The position numbers and the translations under genes were made by a program. A model generated the notes under the pieces. That model did no database searches and was not told where the DNA came from. It saw nothing but the letters and a program-made list of their open reading frames with translations. From Haematobia irritans (lineage: Eukaryota > Arthropoda > Insecta > Diptera > Muscidae): a stretch of 64,000 nt of DNA. The stretch is from contig NC_134399.1 in the NCBI RefSeq assembly GCF_050003625.1, forward strand, positions 37,154,671 through 37,218,670, written 5' to 3'. Shown here in pieces: positions 31,749-43,018 of the stretch. How positions within the stretch are numbered: the first letter of the stretch is position 1; every line of letters begins with the position of its first letter.

Positions 31749-33115
31749 AATAAACTCTATTAGCGACTCTCCCCTTGCATTAGTATCATTACTTTTAATA
31801 TCGAGCTCGGATGGACATTATTGAACGCCCCTTCGATGTCTAGAAACGCCACGTTTGTGTATTCTTTGACAGATAGTGAGCTTTCAATAAAGCTGACCAG
31901 TTCATGCAATGCGGTCTCAGTAGACCTGCCCTTCGAGTATGCATGCTGTCGTTTCGAGAGCAAACTTGAATCCACGCTAGTTCTAAGATACATGTCTATC
32001 ATCCTCTCCAGGGTCTTAAGTAGGAATGAGGATAAGCTGATTGGTCGGAAATCCTTCGCACTCGAGTGAGAGGCTTTTCCTGCTTTAGGTATGAAGACGA
32101 CTTTTGTTTCCCTCCACTTTTCTGGAATATATGCTAAGTTTACACATTGTTTATATATCACCGTCAACCAGGGGATAATTCTTTCAGCCACTGCCTGTAA
32201 CTCCGCCGGAGTAATTCCATCAGGTCCGGGGGATTTGAATGGTCCAAAGCTATTTAAAGCCCATTTTATTCTAGATTCCGACACAATTTCCTCGATAGGA
32301 AGTGATCGCCGAGCCTCTGTTACACCGCCGGAACATGGTTCAACCGTCTGATTTCCAGGGAAGTGTGTGTCCAAAAGTACCTCCAACGTCTCCTCACTGG
32401 ACGTTGTCCAATTTCCCTCCGATGTTTTAATGAAACCTGGAGCGGTGTTAGTGGATGCTAGTACCTTCCGTAGTCTGGAAGCCTCTGACGTATTCTCAAT
32501 AATGCTACAGTAATCATCCCAAGAGTTTTGTTGAGACCTTCTCAGTTCTCGTTTATATTCTCTCAGATTCATCTTGTAAGTGTCCCAATCCTCCGGAGCT
32601 CTTGTGGACTTTGCTTTGTTAAAGAGCTTCCTGCAGGATTTCCTCATATTACTTAACTCCGTAGTCCACCATGGCGGCCGATTTTTTCCCCTTGGCTTTC
32701 CTCTAGGGCAAGCAGCTTTCAGTGAAATGTTGAAGGCCTTCGTAATCCGCTCCACTGCGTGTTCGATATCTTGCACAGTGCTCATATTTGTCTCCGGCAT
32801 TTCCGGTATCATCAAATTGAACGATTCCCTATACCTATTCCAATCAGCTTTCCTAACATTTGGCGGAAATATGGTCTTTGAAGTACGAACAGCCAATCTG
32901 AAACTGATGTAGCGATGATCTGAGAAGCTATGTTCCCTCAAAACTTGCCACTCAGATATCTTATCATTCAGTTCCGGAGAGGTCAACGTTACGTCCAAAA
33001 CCTCTTGTCTGTTCCTGGTGACGAAGGTTGGTGCATCTCCCTTATTGCAAACTACCAGGTTAGTACGCAAAATAAACTCTATTAGCGACTCTCCCCTTGC
33101 ATTAGTATCATTACT
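30472..33115. repeat. Direct tandem duplication inside the LINE, unit 1,322 bp
   Basis: Units 30472-31793 and 31794-33115 read the same wherever I compared them, including translated frames. The junction at about 31792-31800 joins CATTACTT to TTTAATATCG, with about 1 bp of overlap. 1,322 is not a multiple of three, so the duplication breaks ORF2. Confidence 0.92.
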
Positions 33116-33555
33116 TCCCCAAATACTATGATGTGCATTTGCATCGCATCCCATAATGAGTTTTGTCTTTGTTTTTAGTGACTCCTCAACTAAGGTCTTA
33201 ATGGCACAGGCATATCCCTATCATGTCCCATGTAGACCGAAGATACCCAATATTTGCATGTGGATATCTCTAGACTGGCTACGACAGTGTCTGCATTGCT
33301 CAATGAAGGAAGCAGAAACAAGTTTAGTTCGTTTTTAGCAATTATACATGCTCGATTTATATCGTTACCCGTATTATGCAAAAGTTTGAAACCCGGAGTG
33401 CTTAATTCACAGATCTTGTTCTTATATATGTATGGTTCTTGAATAAGAACTATATCTATGTCTCCTTTCATCAGGAGAACTTTTAAGGCAGCACAAGCGG
33501 CCTTACAATGGTGAAGATTTATCTGGAGGAACCGTAGAACCATCCAAATTTTCAA
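31760..33555 (-). pseudogene. LINE ORF2 N-terminal part: AP endonuclease and duplicated RT start
   Basis: 33190-33555 encodes the beginning of an apurinic-type endonuclease (FLQINLHHCKAA, IVLIQEPYIY, SSVYMG). 31760-33154 continues it in another frame (GCDANAHHSIWGS, then the C-terminal endonuclease and the RT start). A frameshift lies between them at about 33155-33190. The second part ends at the duplication junction. ORF2 starts inside the end of ORF1 (about 53 bp overlap). Confidence 0.85.
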
Positions 33556-34264
33556 CCACCGTCACATCAGCCGCTTCAACTGAGTCATCAAGGGCTTCCT
33601 CTTCACAGATCTCGGTGACTCTCGCAACAATCCGCGGTTCAGCTTTGGTGAGGCTTGAGCCTGTAGAAACTTCCCGCATATGATTTTCGCCATAGTATGC
33701 CGGTTTTATGTCTCCTTCGGCTTCGCTAGGAGATTTTTTCACTGCTGACTCTACCGGTGGCTTGTCCGTTTCGGTATCCTTTGGCTGATCGCTTTTGTAT
33801 ACCTTCATATGGATATCATGAAAGCCATAACTTACGCGTCCTTGGGTCTGGGCTAGATGTGGCAGCGACTCTATGTTTAATATAAACACCGCATGTCGTC
33901 TTGGTCCATCCACCTCATCCAAACGACCAACCTTCCAATCGGCGGTTGGAAGATCTGGGTTACATTCTTTTAGTCTCTCTAGTATTGACTCAGGATCAGG
34001 AGGGTTTGCCGGTATCCATGCATGTGCTCTAGGTTTAGCCGGTATGTCTTTTTTATCGACTAACTCCAAAGTGGCTCCTTCCCAAACTTCACCAATTAGC
34101 ATCAATGCAGCTTTAAAGCAATCCATAGACCTCTGGTCTGCAAAAGCTATTAACTTATATCGTCCTTGATACCATCCAGCATCTTGCTGTCGAGGACTTG
34201 GTCCGGGAAACTTTTTTCGCACCTCTGAGTAGACACCAGACATCGCGTTCTCAATTTCCCCCAT
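33503..34264 (-). pseudogene. LINE ORF1 (gag-like) C-terminal part
   Basis: This frame of about 253 codons contains YKLIAFADQRSMDCFKAAL, WEGATLELVDKKDIPAKPRA and HAVFILNIESLPHLAQTQG, resembling the ORF1 proteins of insect RNase H-bearing LINEs (DUF4780-like, from memory). Upstream coding in 34265-34346 is one base out of frame, so a 1-bp deletion is likely near 34258. The ATG at 34264 is internal to the original ORF1. Confidence 0.75.
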
Positions 34265-34346
34265 TTTTGCCTTGGAATCATACCGTCCAATGCTCCTTTA
34301 TTAATAATAGCCATCACAAGGCTGTCTTTTGCAACTGAGGCAAACG

Positions 34347-35319
34347 CACGGTTGAAAAAGACTGTTTTTCATATGTTTGGCTATAAACATTATATGTTTG
34401 GAACACAAATTTTTAAACACAATATTTTTGAGTGCAAGCATATAATGTTCATAAACTAGCATAACATGTTTGGGACATATATGTTAATATGTTAGAACAT
34501 ATTATGTTTGGGACATAAAATGTTTGTAAATATAATATGCTTGAATGCAAACATATATTAATTTAGAAATAGCCTATTAACATATATGTGTTTAGTAGCT
34601 TGGAGCGCTATTTAACAGGGAGCGATATTGAATTAAGTTGGCGGTTGTTGCTTGTTATTACAAAATTAACATTTTATTTTTCCTTGGGCAATTGATCAGC
34701 TACTTCTTCGATCCTTACAAACTGTGTGGTCCGCTGTTCGAGTCCCCGTCCGGCAAAAGGTAAAATTAAAATAAAAAAAAATCATAAAATTGATTAATTT
34801 CTTCTACAATGTTTGTATTACAGAAAAAGGTGCTAAGAACTAAAAAATCTCGTGGAAGTGAGAAAGATGTCGGGGAATATACAATTGGGCAGAAACAAAA
34901 TTTTGAGCATTCAGGTCGAAAACCTATGTTGTTAGCACCTATATTACCTGTTTATTTTCATAATTCATTATGATTGTAAATATATAAATAAATAAAATTT
35001 TGAGCACAATATTGTTTTGGAGAATTTTTTTAAGCATATAATATTTTTGGGTGCAAAATGCTTCCAAACATATTATATGGTCACATAATAACATATTGTT
35101 TTTTGGAAGACAACATTATTGAATTTGGATGCAAAAATACAAAATGTTTGGAACTTAGACTACCCAAACATATATTGTTTAGACCAATATGCTTTCAAAC
35201 ATATTATATATTGGAAGAGATCAAACATATAAATGTTTGGGCAATACCCAAAAATGTATATGCTTGAAGCAAAATATGTTTGGGAGTATATGTTACAGAA
35301 GCGATTTTTTGTGAGCGTG
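34347..35319 (+). mobile_element. ATGTTTGG-rich MITE inserted in LINE ORF1
   Basis: Ends CACGGTTGAAAAAGAC and TTTTGTGAGCGTG, with CG duplicated on both sides (34345-34346, 35320-35321). 973 bp. The interior is full of CATATGTTTGG / CCAAACATAT motifs and contains a tRNA-like stretch with B box GTTCGAGTCC at 34736-34745. Other copies: 36014-37744, 36502-37290, 40627-41601, 51162-52140 and 63670 to the right edge. Confidence 0.88.
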
Positions 35320-35643
35320 CGATCTTTGATCCCGTTTAGCCCATTTTAAGGAATCGCTTTGCTTAGCCGACAACGTGCTTGGGTCGACTGATCCTAGTTT
35401 CTTTAGGATAAACAAAGCATTTCTTCGTTCCTTGAATCTCTTTCGAGAGGGATTGCCTCCTTTTGATGTCGTCACCTTAGAAAAGGTTCGACTTACCAAA
35501 GTGTCACCGCCAGTCGACCCGTCTACAGGTCGACTAATTGGGCCTGACTCTTGGTCGCTGCCCAAATTTATAACTTCAGTCGTTACCCGTCCACTGGGCC
35601 CTGAAGTTAGCAACCCAGTGGATGACTTTGAATTTCGCTGCAT
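35293..35643 (-). pseudogene. LINE ORF1 N-terminal part, cut by the MITE
   Basis: The frame starts with ATG at 35643 and runs through a basic Ser-rich region (SRKRFKERRNALFILKKLG, KWAKRDQRS) before entering the MITE end at 35319. It is the start of the same ORF1 as 33503-34264. Confidence 0.75.
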
Positions 35644-35699
35644 GGTGGTTTATTATTTCCACCACACGTGAAATTCGTAATAAGTACTTATTACGATGA

Positions 35700-36011
35700 A
35701 ATACTCCGCTATTAGAAAACACGTCCGTTCAGTTCGACGGTTGAAAAAAAAAAAAAAAAACACTTTCTTGATTTGTATCAAAAATGCTCCATTCCCCCCA
35801 TTATCTACATATAACTTGTAAAAGTATGACAGTAGGACCTATGTCAGGTAGTGTTCCAAGGTATTTTCTTGGTCCTGCATTGAATAGGCAAAGAGAGCGT
35901 AAAATAACGATTTGCCACTTTACCTAACCTAACTTAATCTAAGTTATGTTTGAAATAGGAGTTGGACATTATACGTCTCATGTCGAATTTGACTTGTCTA
36001 GTTTGCGATCC
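35700..36011. other. LINE 5' flank
   Basis: A poly(A)-like tract (35748-35760) and unassigned DNA. CCACTTTACCTAACCTAAC at about 35918-35936 resembles the last 20 bases of the LINE in plus orientation. No gene. Confidence 0.4.
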
Positions 36012-36013
36012 CA

Positions 36014-37744
36014 CACGCTCACAAAAAATCGCTTCTGTAACATATACTCCCAAACATATTTTGCTTCAAGCATATACATTTTTGGCTATTGCCCAAACAT
36101 TTACATGTTTGATCTCTTCCAATATATAATATGTTTGAAAGCATATTGGTCTAAACAATATATGTTTGGGTAGTCAATTTCCAAACATTTTGTATTTTTG
36201 CATCCAAATTCAATAATGTTGTCTTCCAAAAAACAATATGTTATTATGTGAGCATATAATATGTTTGGAAGCATTTTGCACCCAAAAATATTATATGCTT
36301 AAAAAATTCTCCCAAACAATATTGTGCTCAAAATTTTATTTATTTATTTATATATTTACAATCATAATGAATTATGAAAATAAACAGGTAATATAGGTGT
36401 TAACAACATAGGTTTTCGACCTGAATGCTCAAAATGTTGTTTCTGCCCAATTGTATATTCCCCCACATCTTTCTCACTTCCACGAGATTTTTTAGTTCTT
36501 ACACTGTTAGAAAAATATGTTTTTCATATGTTCCGATATAAACAAAATGTGTTTCGGGCACAATTTTTAAACACAATATATTTAAGTGCAAACATGTAAT
36601 GTTCCTAAACTAACACAAAATGTTTGGGACACATATGTTAATATGTTAGAATATATTATGTTTGGGGCATGAATGTTTCATAAAAATAATATGTGTGAAT
36701 GTAAACATATATAAATTTACAAATTTCGAGTAAACATATATATGTTGTGATACTTTATTCAGAGAGCGACAGAGAGAGAGAGAGTTAGTATAGAGAAAGA
36801 AATAGATATGGAAACTGGGAGTGTTGAATAAAAAATATCAACATAACACAGCGAGAAAATGAAATGAGAGCAATTTCTGTGAATGTATGTTGTTTCGGAA
36901 AACGGTTTTAAAATAAGGCCAAAAATTTGGTATGCTTATGTCTAAATATTATTTAATTTGAATAGTAGAATGAGTATTCGGAATAAAGAGAATAGATATT
37001 CGGAACCAAGAGAATAGACATTTGAAAAAAACAGCATATTTGTATTACAGAAAAAGATGCGAAGAACTCAAAAATTTCGTGGAAGTGAAAATTATGCGAG
37101 GGAATGAACATAATCTTCTTTGGGGAATTCTTCCAAGCATATACTATTCTTGGACTCAAAATGCTTCCAAACATATAATATGGTCACATAAAACAAACAT
37201 ATTAATGTTTCGGCGGTATCCAATAATATATGTGCTTCCTGCAAAATATGTTTGGAACATATGTTAGAGAAGCGATTTTTTTTGAGGGTGTAGCACCTTT
37301 TTCTGTAATACAAACATTGTAGAAGAAATTATTCAATTGTATGATTTTTTTATTTTAATTTTACCTTTTGCCGGACAGGGATTCGAACAGCGGACCACAC
37401 AGTTTGTAAGGATCAAAGAAGTAGCTGATCAATTGCCCAAGGAAAAATAAAATGTTAATTTTGAAATAACAAGCAACAACCACCAACTTAATTCAATATC
37501 GCTCCCTGTTAAATAGCGCCCCAAGCTACTAAACACATATATGTTTATAGGCTATTTCTAAATTAATATATGTTTGCATCCAAGCATATTATATTATACA
37601 TAATATGTTCTAACATATTAACATATATGTCCCAAACATGTTATGATAGTTTATGAACATTATATGCTTGCACTCAAAAATATTGTGTTCCCAACATATA
37701 ATGTTTATAGCCAAACATATGAAAAACAGTCTTTTTCATCCGTG
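36014..37744 (-). mobile_element. ATGTTTGG MITE, minus orientation, interrupted by a relative
   Basis: Outer copy in two halves (36014-36501 and 37291-37744), CA duplicated on both sides (36012-36013, 37745-37746). It matches 40627-41601 base for base over long stretches. The break falls within TTCTTAGCACC, where the inner element sits with TA repeated. Confidence 0.85.
36502..37290 (+). mobile_element. Diverged ATGTTTGG MITE nested in its own family
   Basis: Starts CACTGTTAGAAAAATATG and ends TTTTTTGAGGGTG. TA flanks both sides (36500-36501, 37291-37292). The empty site is seen in the other copies, so the ends and the 2-bp duplication are certain. It contains a GAGAGAGAG tract near 36770. 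Confidence 0.9.
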
Positions 37745-37746
37745 CA

Positions 37747-38496
37747 GTCTCCTCAATGTTTTCCCAAAAGTTCCTTTCAATCCCTGTTGCTAAGTTGAGT
37801 CCAGACTAGGCAGAATAAGACCTCTTAATTTAAGAGATGCCCTGTGTGAGCATAACCGAGTAACTAAGGAATCGCCCCAATGTTTCGTCGTCCTCGCCTT
37901 ACGACTTATATATTCGTCTTACGACTTATATTCCGATACAAAAGTTCCCACAACTCTATGTGCTCCTTTAGAATTTTCATGACTGTAATTACACTGTTTC
38001 AGTAGTTCGAGGACTCTGATCTCGTTCGGGTTACTTCATAGTGATATTGGCTTCCGTCCGACAACATATCTGTCCATAGTGTTATATGTGCACCCATTCC
38101 CTTAACACAGCCCAGATAAACTCTATGGATCTTGTGTTTCTAAGGTTACTCTCTGTGTCGAAATGGGTTTCAATTCAGTTTTCTCATATTCTATGGAATT
38201 TCCCTTAATTTATTCTACAATAAATTGAAAAATTTCCTCAAACTTGTCATGAACACATTATTTGTGATTTACTATCGAATACCGAAACAATTAGGATTTC
38301 ACAGAATCTGGTTTTCGAGATATCAATATGGAATCGTTCATCTCGAGGCAAACGAAAATTCCACGAACAGGAAATTAATGTAGAATTTCACTTATTTTCG
38401 GCTTTCGTAACAGCTGATGACAGTGTTGCGCAATTTTTTTACATTTCAGGAACACTTCCATTCATATTTGTATGAAGGACATGAATAAAAACTTAC
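37747..38496. other. moody intron 3, unique part upstream of exon 4
   Basis: No repeat family or gene is recognised. A 17-bp direct repeat (CTTACGACTTATAT type) lies near 37897-37930. This is intron sequence between the nested MITEs and exon 3. Confidence 0.45.
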
Positions 38497-38667
38497 CTGT
38501 TAATGGTGATCATAGCAATGCATAGTAGAGAAACACCGATGTTGCCATACTGTATAAATGGAATCATCTTGCAAAGAGCTTCTCGAGGCTTCCAACTACC
38601 TTCAATAAAACGAAATGCACTAAATGGCAGGACAAAAGCACAGAATAATAAATCGGCGATGCACAAG
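38497..38667 (-). CDS. moody: moody exon 3: TM2 to TM3
   Basis: 171 bp, residues 72-129. The acceptor is TTTTCAG (38670-38668), the donor GTAAGT at 38496, both splitting codons in phase 2. It encodes TM2 with LCIADLLF (conserved Asp at 77), FRFIEGSWKPREALC with the conserved TM3 Cys, and IQYGNIGVSLLCIAMITINR, ending on the Arg of NRY. The ionic-lock motif is NRY, not DRY. Confidence 0.94.
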
Positions 38668-38889
38668 CTGAAAAGTAAAAGAAAAAAGTTTCTTAAATAT
38701 ATTTCCAAAAGTTTCATCCAAATTCTAGAATATTCCTACGGAAAATTCGTGTGAATTGCCAATGACGGACCTGTCATAGGACTCAATATTTAACATTTCA
38801 TTTTTATAAAATAAAATTAATATTAAACTCTTACTGGAACTGAACTACAATGTGTAGTGTTAGTTGTACGTTTTCGTACATGTAGTATC
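38668..38889. other. moody intron 2, exon-proximal part
   Basis: AT-rich intron sequence before the next LINE remnant. No gene. Confidence 0.4.
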
Positions 38890-40348
38890 GTTTTAGGCTT
38901 GAGTGGCAACCCTATTCAGTCCATTGTGATACTACATACCTATTACGTAAATACCTACTACGTATAGACACGTCTAGTTTTTTTTCGTTGAACCCACCCA
39001 ATTATTTTCTTCTGTTAATCATCCTGATTGAATATTAGCTGACTGTTTAATTTAACATTTTCCAGGTCCGCAAATAATCTAAAGCTATATGCCCCTACAA
39101 AATTCAGGACACTCGCACAAGAGGTGTTTAATTGATTCCCTTTCCTCGTCATCATGACAGCCCATGCAATAGTTATTATACTCCACACCATTAGTTTTTG
39201 CAAATATTATAGCTTATATCAAGTGTGATAACTGACGTCTTGAAAACACTACCATATCAAGTGTGCGGCTTAAGTTTAGATGGGGCCATCAAATATGGCC
39301 GATGTGGTTGCAATCCTTGCCATCCTCCATCGTATATTCGCCATCATAAAATCCTTTTCACGCTGTATGAGCTTACAGCAAGCCAGGGGCGAACCAACAG
39401 ATCTTAGTTCCCCTGAAATATGTGAGGTAGTCCCTAGCCTTGTTAACTCAACCCCTCCACAGTTCTCTGATATGCTCCTGTGACCAGGCACCCATATTAG
39501 GTAAATATTGTACTGCTAAACCATCTCATTGAGAGATTTGCGGCAGTCAATGACCGTTTTCGAGTTAAGGAACACAGAGTCCAAGGAGTTTATTGCAGGT
39601 TGACTGTCTGTGAATATATTAATGCCAACATTTGTTAGAACATTATTTCTCTGCCAATTCGCCACCTCTCTTATTGCTAATATTTTAGCCTGAAAAACAC
39701 TACCGTTTTTTGGTAATCTTTTCGCTATTCGAAGTTCCAGGTCTTTAGAATAATATACTCCGAAACCCACTTGTCCATCCAATTTGGTGTCATCAACGTA
39801 GAAATCTATATGAGGTTTATTCCTCGGGGTCTGCGAACACCACTGCTCATTATTGAGAATTACTGTGTCAAATTTCTTGCCAAAAATCGGTTTCGCCAAA
39901 GTGTAATTCAGTACGTTTGGGAAATCTGTCATTATTTTGAGGACCGAACTGTGAACGTGCCATTTTCGCTCACAGCAATAGCTTGCGCAAACAAACAGCC
40001 GTTGATGCAGCTGACTGTTTGGCCAATATATCTAAAAGCAATAGATGCAACATGACATTAAGGGAATGTGTCTGAGATATACCGGCACGTCATTTGCTGA
40101 AATTCATCTAAATTTGTTGACTACTGAAGTACCGCCTACCCGATCACAACACCACATAGCTTTATAGGTCTAAACACTACCGTGTACAATTTTTGGTTTT
40201 AGTCTCCACCTGTTCCCTACTGCCTTTTTGCACGAGTACAAGGCTATCGTGGATTTTCTCGGCCTTTCTTCAATTTGAAGCTTAAAGTTCAGCTTCTGTC
40301 CAATATATCTCGAAGGTATTTTGCACACTCACCAAAGGGGATTACAAT

Positions 40349-41975
40349 CACGGTATATTTTTTACTGTTTGGTAGATTGGTAGAATTCTTGATGTTTTGG
40401 TAGATTTTACAAAATATTCCACTCCAATTAATAGAAAAATATATACAATAGAAAAACATTGGCAAAATCTGTTTAAAAAATTATAATTAAAATTTTGTCA
40501 AAATTTTCTATAGAATAAAAATTTTGACAAAATTTTCTATAGAATTAAAAATTTGTGATTTTTTTTATAGAATTAAAATTTTGTCAACATTTTTTATAGA
40601 AATAAAGTTTTGACAAAATTTCTATACGCCCTCACAAAAAATCGCTTCTGTAACATATACTCCCAAACATATTTTGCTTCAAGCATATACATTTTTGGGT
40701 ATTGCCCAAACATTTATATGTTTGATCTCTACCAATATATAATATGTTTGAAAGCATATTGGTCTAAACAATATATATTTGGGTAGTCTAAGTTCCAAAC
40801 ATTTTGTATTTTTGTATCCAAATTCAATAATGTTGTCTTCCAAAAAACAATATGTTATTATGTGACCATATAATATGTTTGGAAGCATTTTGCACCCAAA
40901 AGTATTATATGCTTAAAAAAAATTCTCCCAAACAATATTGTGCTCAAAATTTTATTTATTTATTTGTATATTTACAATCATAATGAATTATGAAAATAAA
41001 CAGGTAATATAGGTGCTAACAACATAGGTTTCCGACCTGAATGCTCAAAATTTTGTTTCTGCCCAATTGTATATTCCCCGACATCTTTCTCGCTTCCACG
41101 AGATTTTTTAGTTCTTAGCACCTTTTTCTGTAATACAAACATTGTAGAAGAAATTATTTAATTTTATGATTTTTTTATTTTAATTTTACCTTTTGCCGGA
41201 CGGGGATTCGAACAGCGGACCACACAGTTTGTAAGGATCAAAGAAGTAGCTGATCAATTGCCCAAGGAAAATAAAATGTTAATTTTGTAATAACAAGCAA
41301 CAACCACTAACTTAATTCAATATCGCTCCCTGTTAAATAGCGCTCCAAGCTACTAAACACATATATGTTTATGGGCTATTTCTAAATTAATATATGTTTG
41401 CATCCAAGCATATTATATTTACAAACATTTTATGTCCCAAACATAATATGTTCTAACATATTAACACATATGTCCCAAACATGTTATGCTAGTTTATGAA
41501 CATTATATGCTTGCATTAAAAAATATTGTGTTTAAAAATTTGTGTTCCAAACATATAATGTTTATAGCCAAACATATGAAAAACAGTCTTTTTCATCCGT
41601 GTAGAAATAAAATTATGTCAAAATTTTCTATAGAATTAAAAATTTGTCAAAATTTTCTATAGAATTAAAATTTTGACAAAATCTTCTATAGAATTAAAAT
41701 TTCGACAAAATTTTTTATGGAATTAAAATTTTGACAAAATTTTCTATAGAATAAAAATTTTGACAAAATTTTTTATGAAATTAAAATTTTGTCAAAATTT
41801 TCTATAGAATTAAAATTTTGACAAAATTTTCTACAGAAATAAAATTTTGACAAATTTTTCTATAGAAATAAATTTTCTACAAAAATTTGGAGCAAAGCTT
41901 CAAATTAAGATTTTTTAAATTTGGTAGATTTTTGGTAATATTTTCTTCAAATGTTGGTAGTTTATGGCAACCGTG
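40349..41975. mobile_element. Non-autonomous hAT element (CACGGTTGCC-type ends) with 29-bp subrepeats
   Basis: An exact 8-bp duplication ATTACAAT at 40341-40348 and 41976-41983 interrupts the LINE. Ends CACGGTATATTTTT / TTATGGCAACCGTG, followed inward by TTGGTAGATT motifs and arrays of the 29-bp TCTATAGAA unit. It carries a complete ATGTTTGG MITE (40627-41601). No transposase. Confidence 0.85.
40627..41601 (-). mobile_element. ATGTTTGG MITE nested in the hAT element
   Basis: 975 bp, TA on both sides (40625-40626, 41602-41603). This copy is a good reference for the family. It has the tRNA-like segment at about 41195-41270. Confidence 0.9.
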
Positions 41976-42480
41976 ATTACAATACCACCTAATGAGATGG
42001 GTACGAATTTTACGATATGATTAATTCTGCCTTTGCCCGATTTACTCCTAGACCATTCTACTTCGCCTATTTCTCAGTCATCCGGAGGGCTCTCTGTAGA
42101 ATATCTCTAATTGTGGATGGGAATTTTCCCTTGACTGCTAAAGCCACTTCATCTGCTTAGGCCACCTCTCTTTTCTAAGGTAACCAGAAGGTATTTTATA
42201 GCAACATTTCAAAGAAGAGGTGACAGAAATTCTCCTTGGGGAATGGCTCCGTTCACATGCCTTTGAATGTTTGCTTACCGTAGATTAGCTGAAGTACCGC
42301 TCTTCGTTAGAAGTTCGTCTATCAGCTTCAGTATCTCTTGATCAGCATTCAGAGAAACCCAATTGTGTACGAGTATTCATTGACAGATTCTTTCTTTCAT
42401 TAAAGCTGACTAGTTCATGCAATGCGGTGTCACTAAGCATGCTGTAGTTTTTAACGAAAAAATCCAATTTAAATTGAGAG

Positions 42481-43018
42481 AGAAAAATTTAAAAGTCGGG
42501 AATCAAAGGTTGCCTTTTCAATAATCGCAATAGTCAAAAGATGTCCTTTTCAAAATATTAGAAATAAATTAGAAAAAAGAAAATATTTTTACAAATTTGA
42601 AAGACTATTTTTTTGAAAAATCAAGAAACAATTACTTTGAAAAATCGAAAAGTCAATTTTTTGGTTCTCATTACAATCCCTAAGATTTCTTTACTTGGCG
42701 ATTGATTTTCAAAAATCAGTAATGACCACTGTTCTTTGAGATACTCTTCCTTTTTGGGGCGAAGTAAATTACTTATCCAACCACCCTCATAGTATGCTTT
42801 AAAATTTCGATTGAGATAATTTTGAGCAAAACACTCAAAACTTTATCCAATTAATCAATTACGAAAATGATAGTATCAATAACAGTTTTAATAGGGCATA
42901 AAAAACTTGGTCAAAAATTTATTTATTTATAATATTTATAACCATAATAAATTAGGAATATAAATAATGACAGAAGGTAGGGTACTGACTACAAAGTTTT
43001 TCGACCCAAAAAATTTAA
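42481..43018. other. moody intron 2, AT-rich, partial MITE
   Basis: Part of an ACACAG-family MITE (TCAATTACGAAAATGATAGT at about 42855-42880), whose other half appears at 45748-45990. No gene. Confidence 0.45.

Larger units (their letters stand above)
28500..35700 (-). mobile_element. Near full-length non-LTR retrotransposon, broken (same family as 11542-14578)
   Basis: The 3' end (TTAGG repeats, then the UTR shared with the SINE) is at about 28500. ORF2 spans 28643-33555, ORF1 spans 33503-35643 and a 5' UTR reaches about 35700 or a little beyond. Damage: a 10-nt deletion near 29105, an internal 1,322-bp tandem duplication, a frameshift near 33155-33190, a frameshift in ORF1 near 34258, and a MITE inserted in ORF1 at 34347. 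No target duplication was found, partly because the 5' end is uncertain. It is antisense-free with respect to moody, since both are on the minus strand. Confidence 0.9.
38890..42480 (-). mobile_element. Decayed LINE copy (same family), split by a hAT element
   Basis: Decayed 3' UTR at about 38890-38990, then broken RNase H coding (39516-39932 reads FYVDDTKLDGQVGFGVYYSK with frameshifts), then, beyond the hAT insertion 40349-41975, RT-region sequence to about 42450. Many stops and deletions make it much older than the copy at 28500-35700. It is the oldest layer of this nest. Confidence 0.85.
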
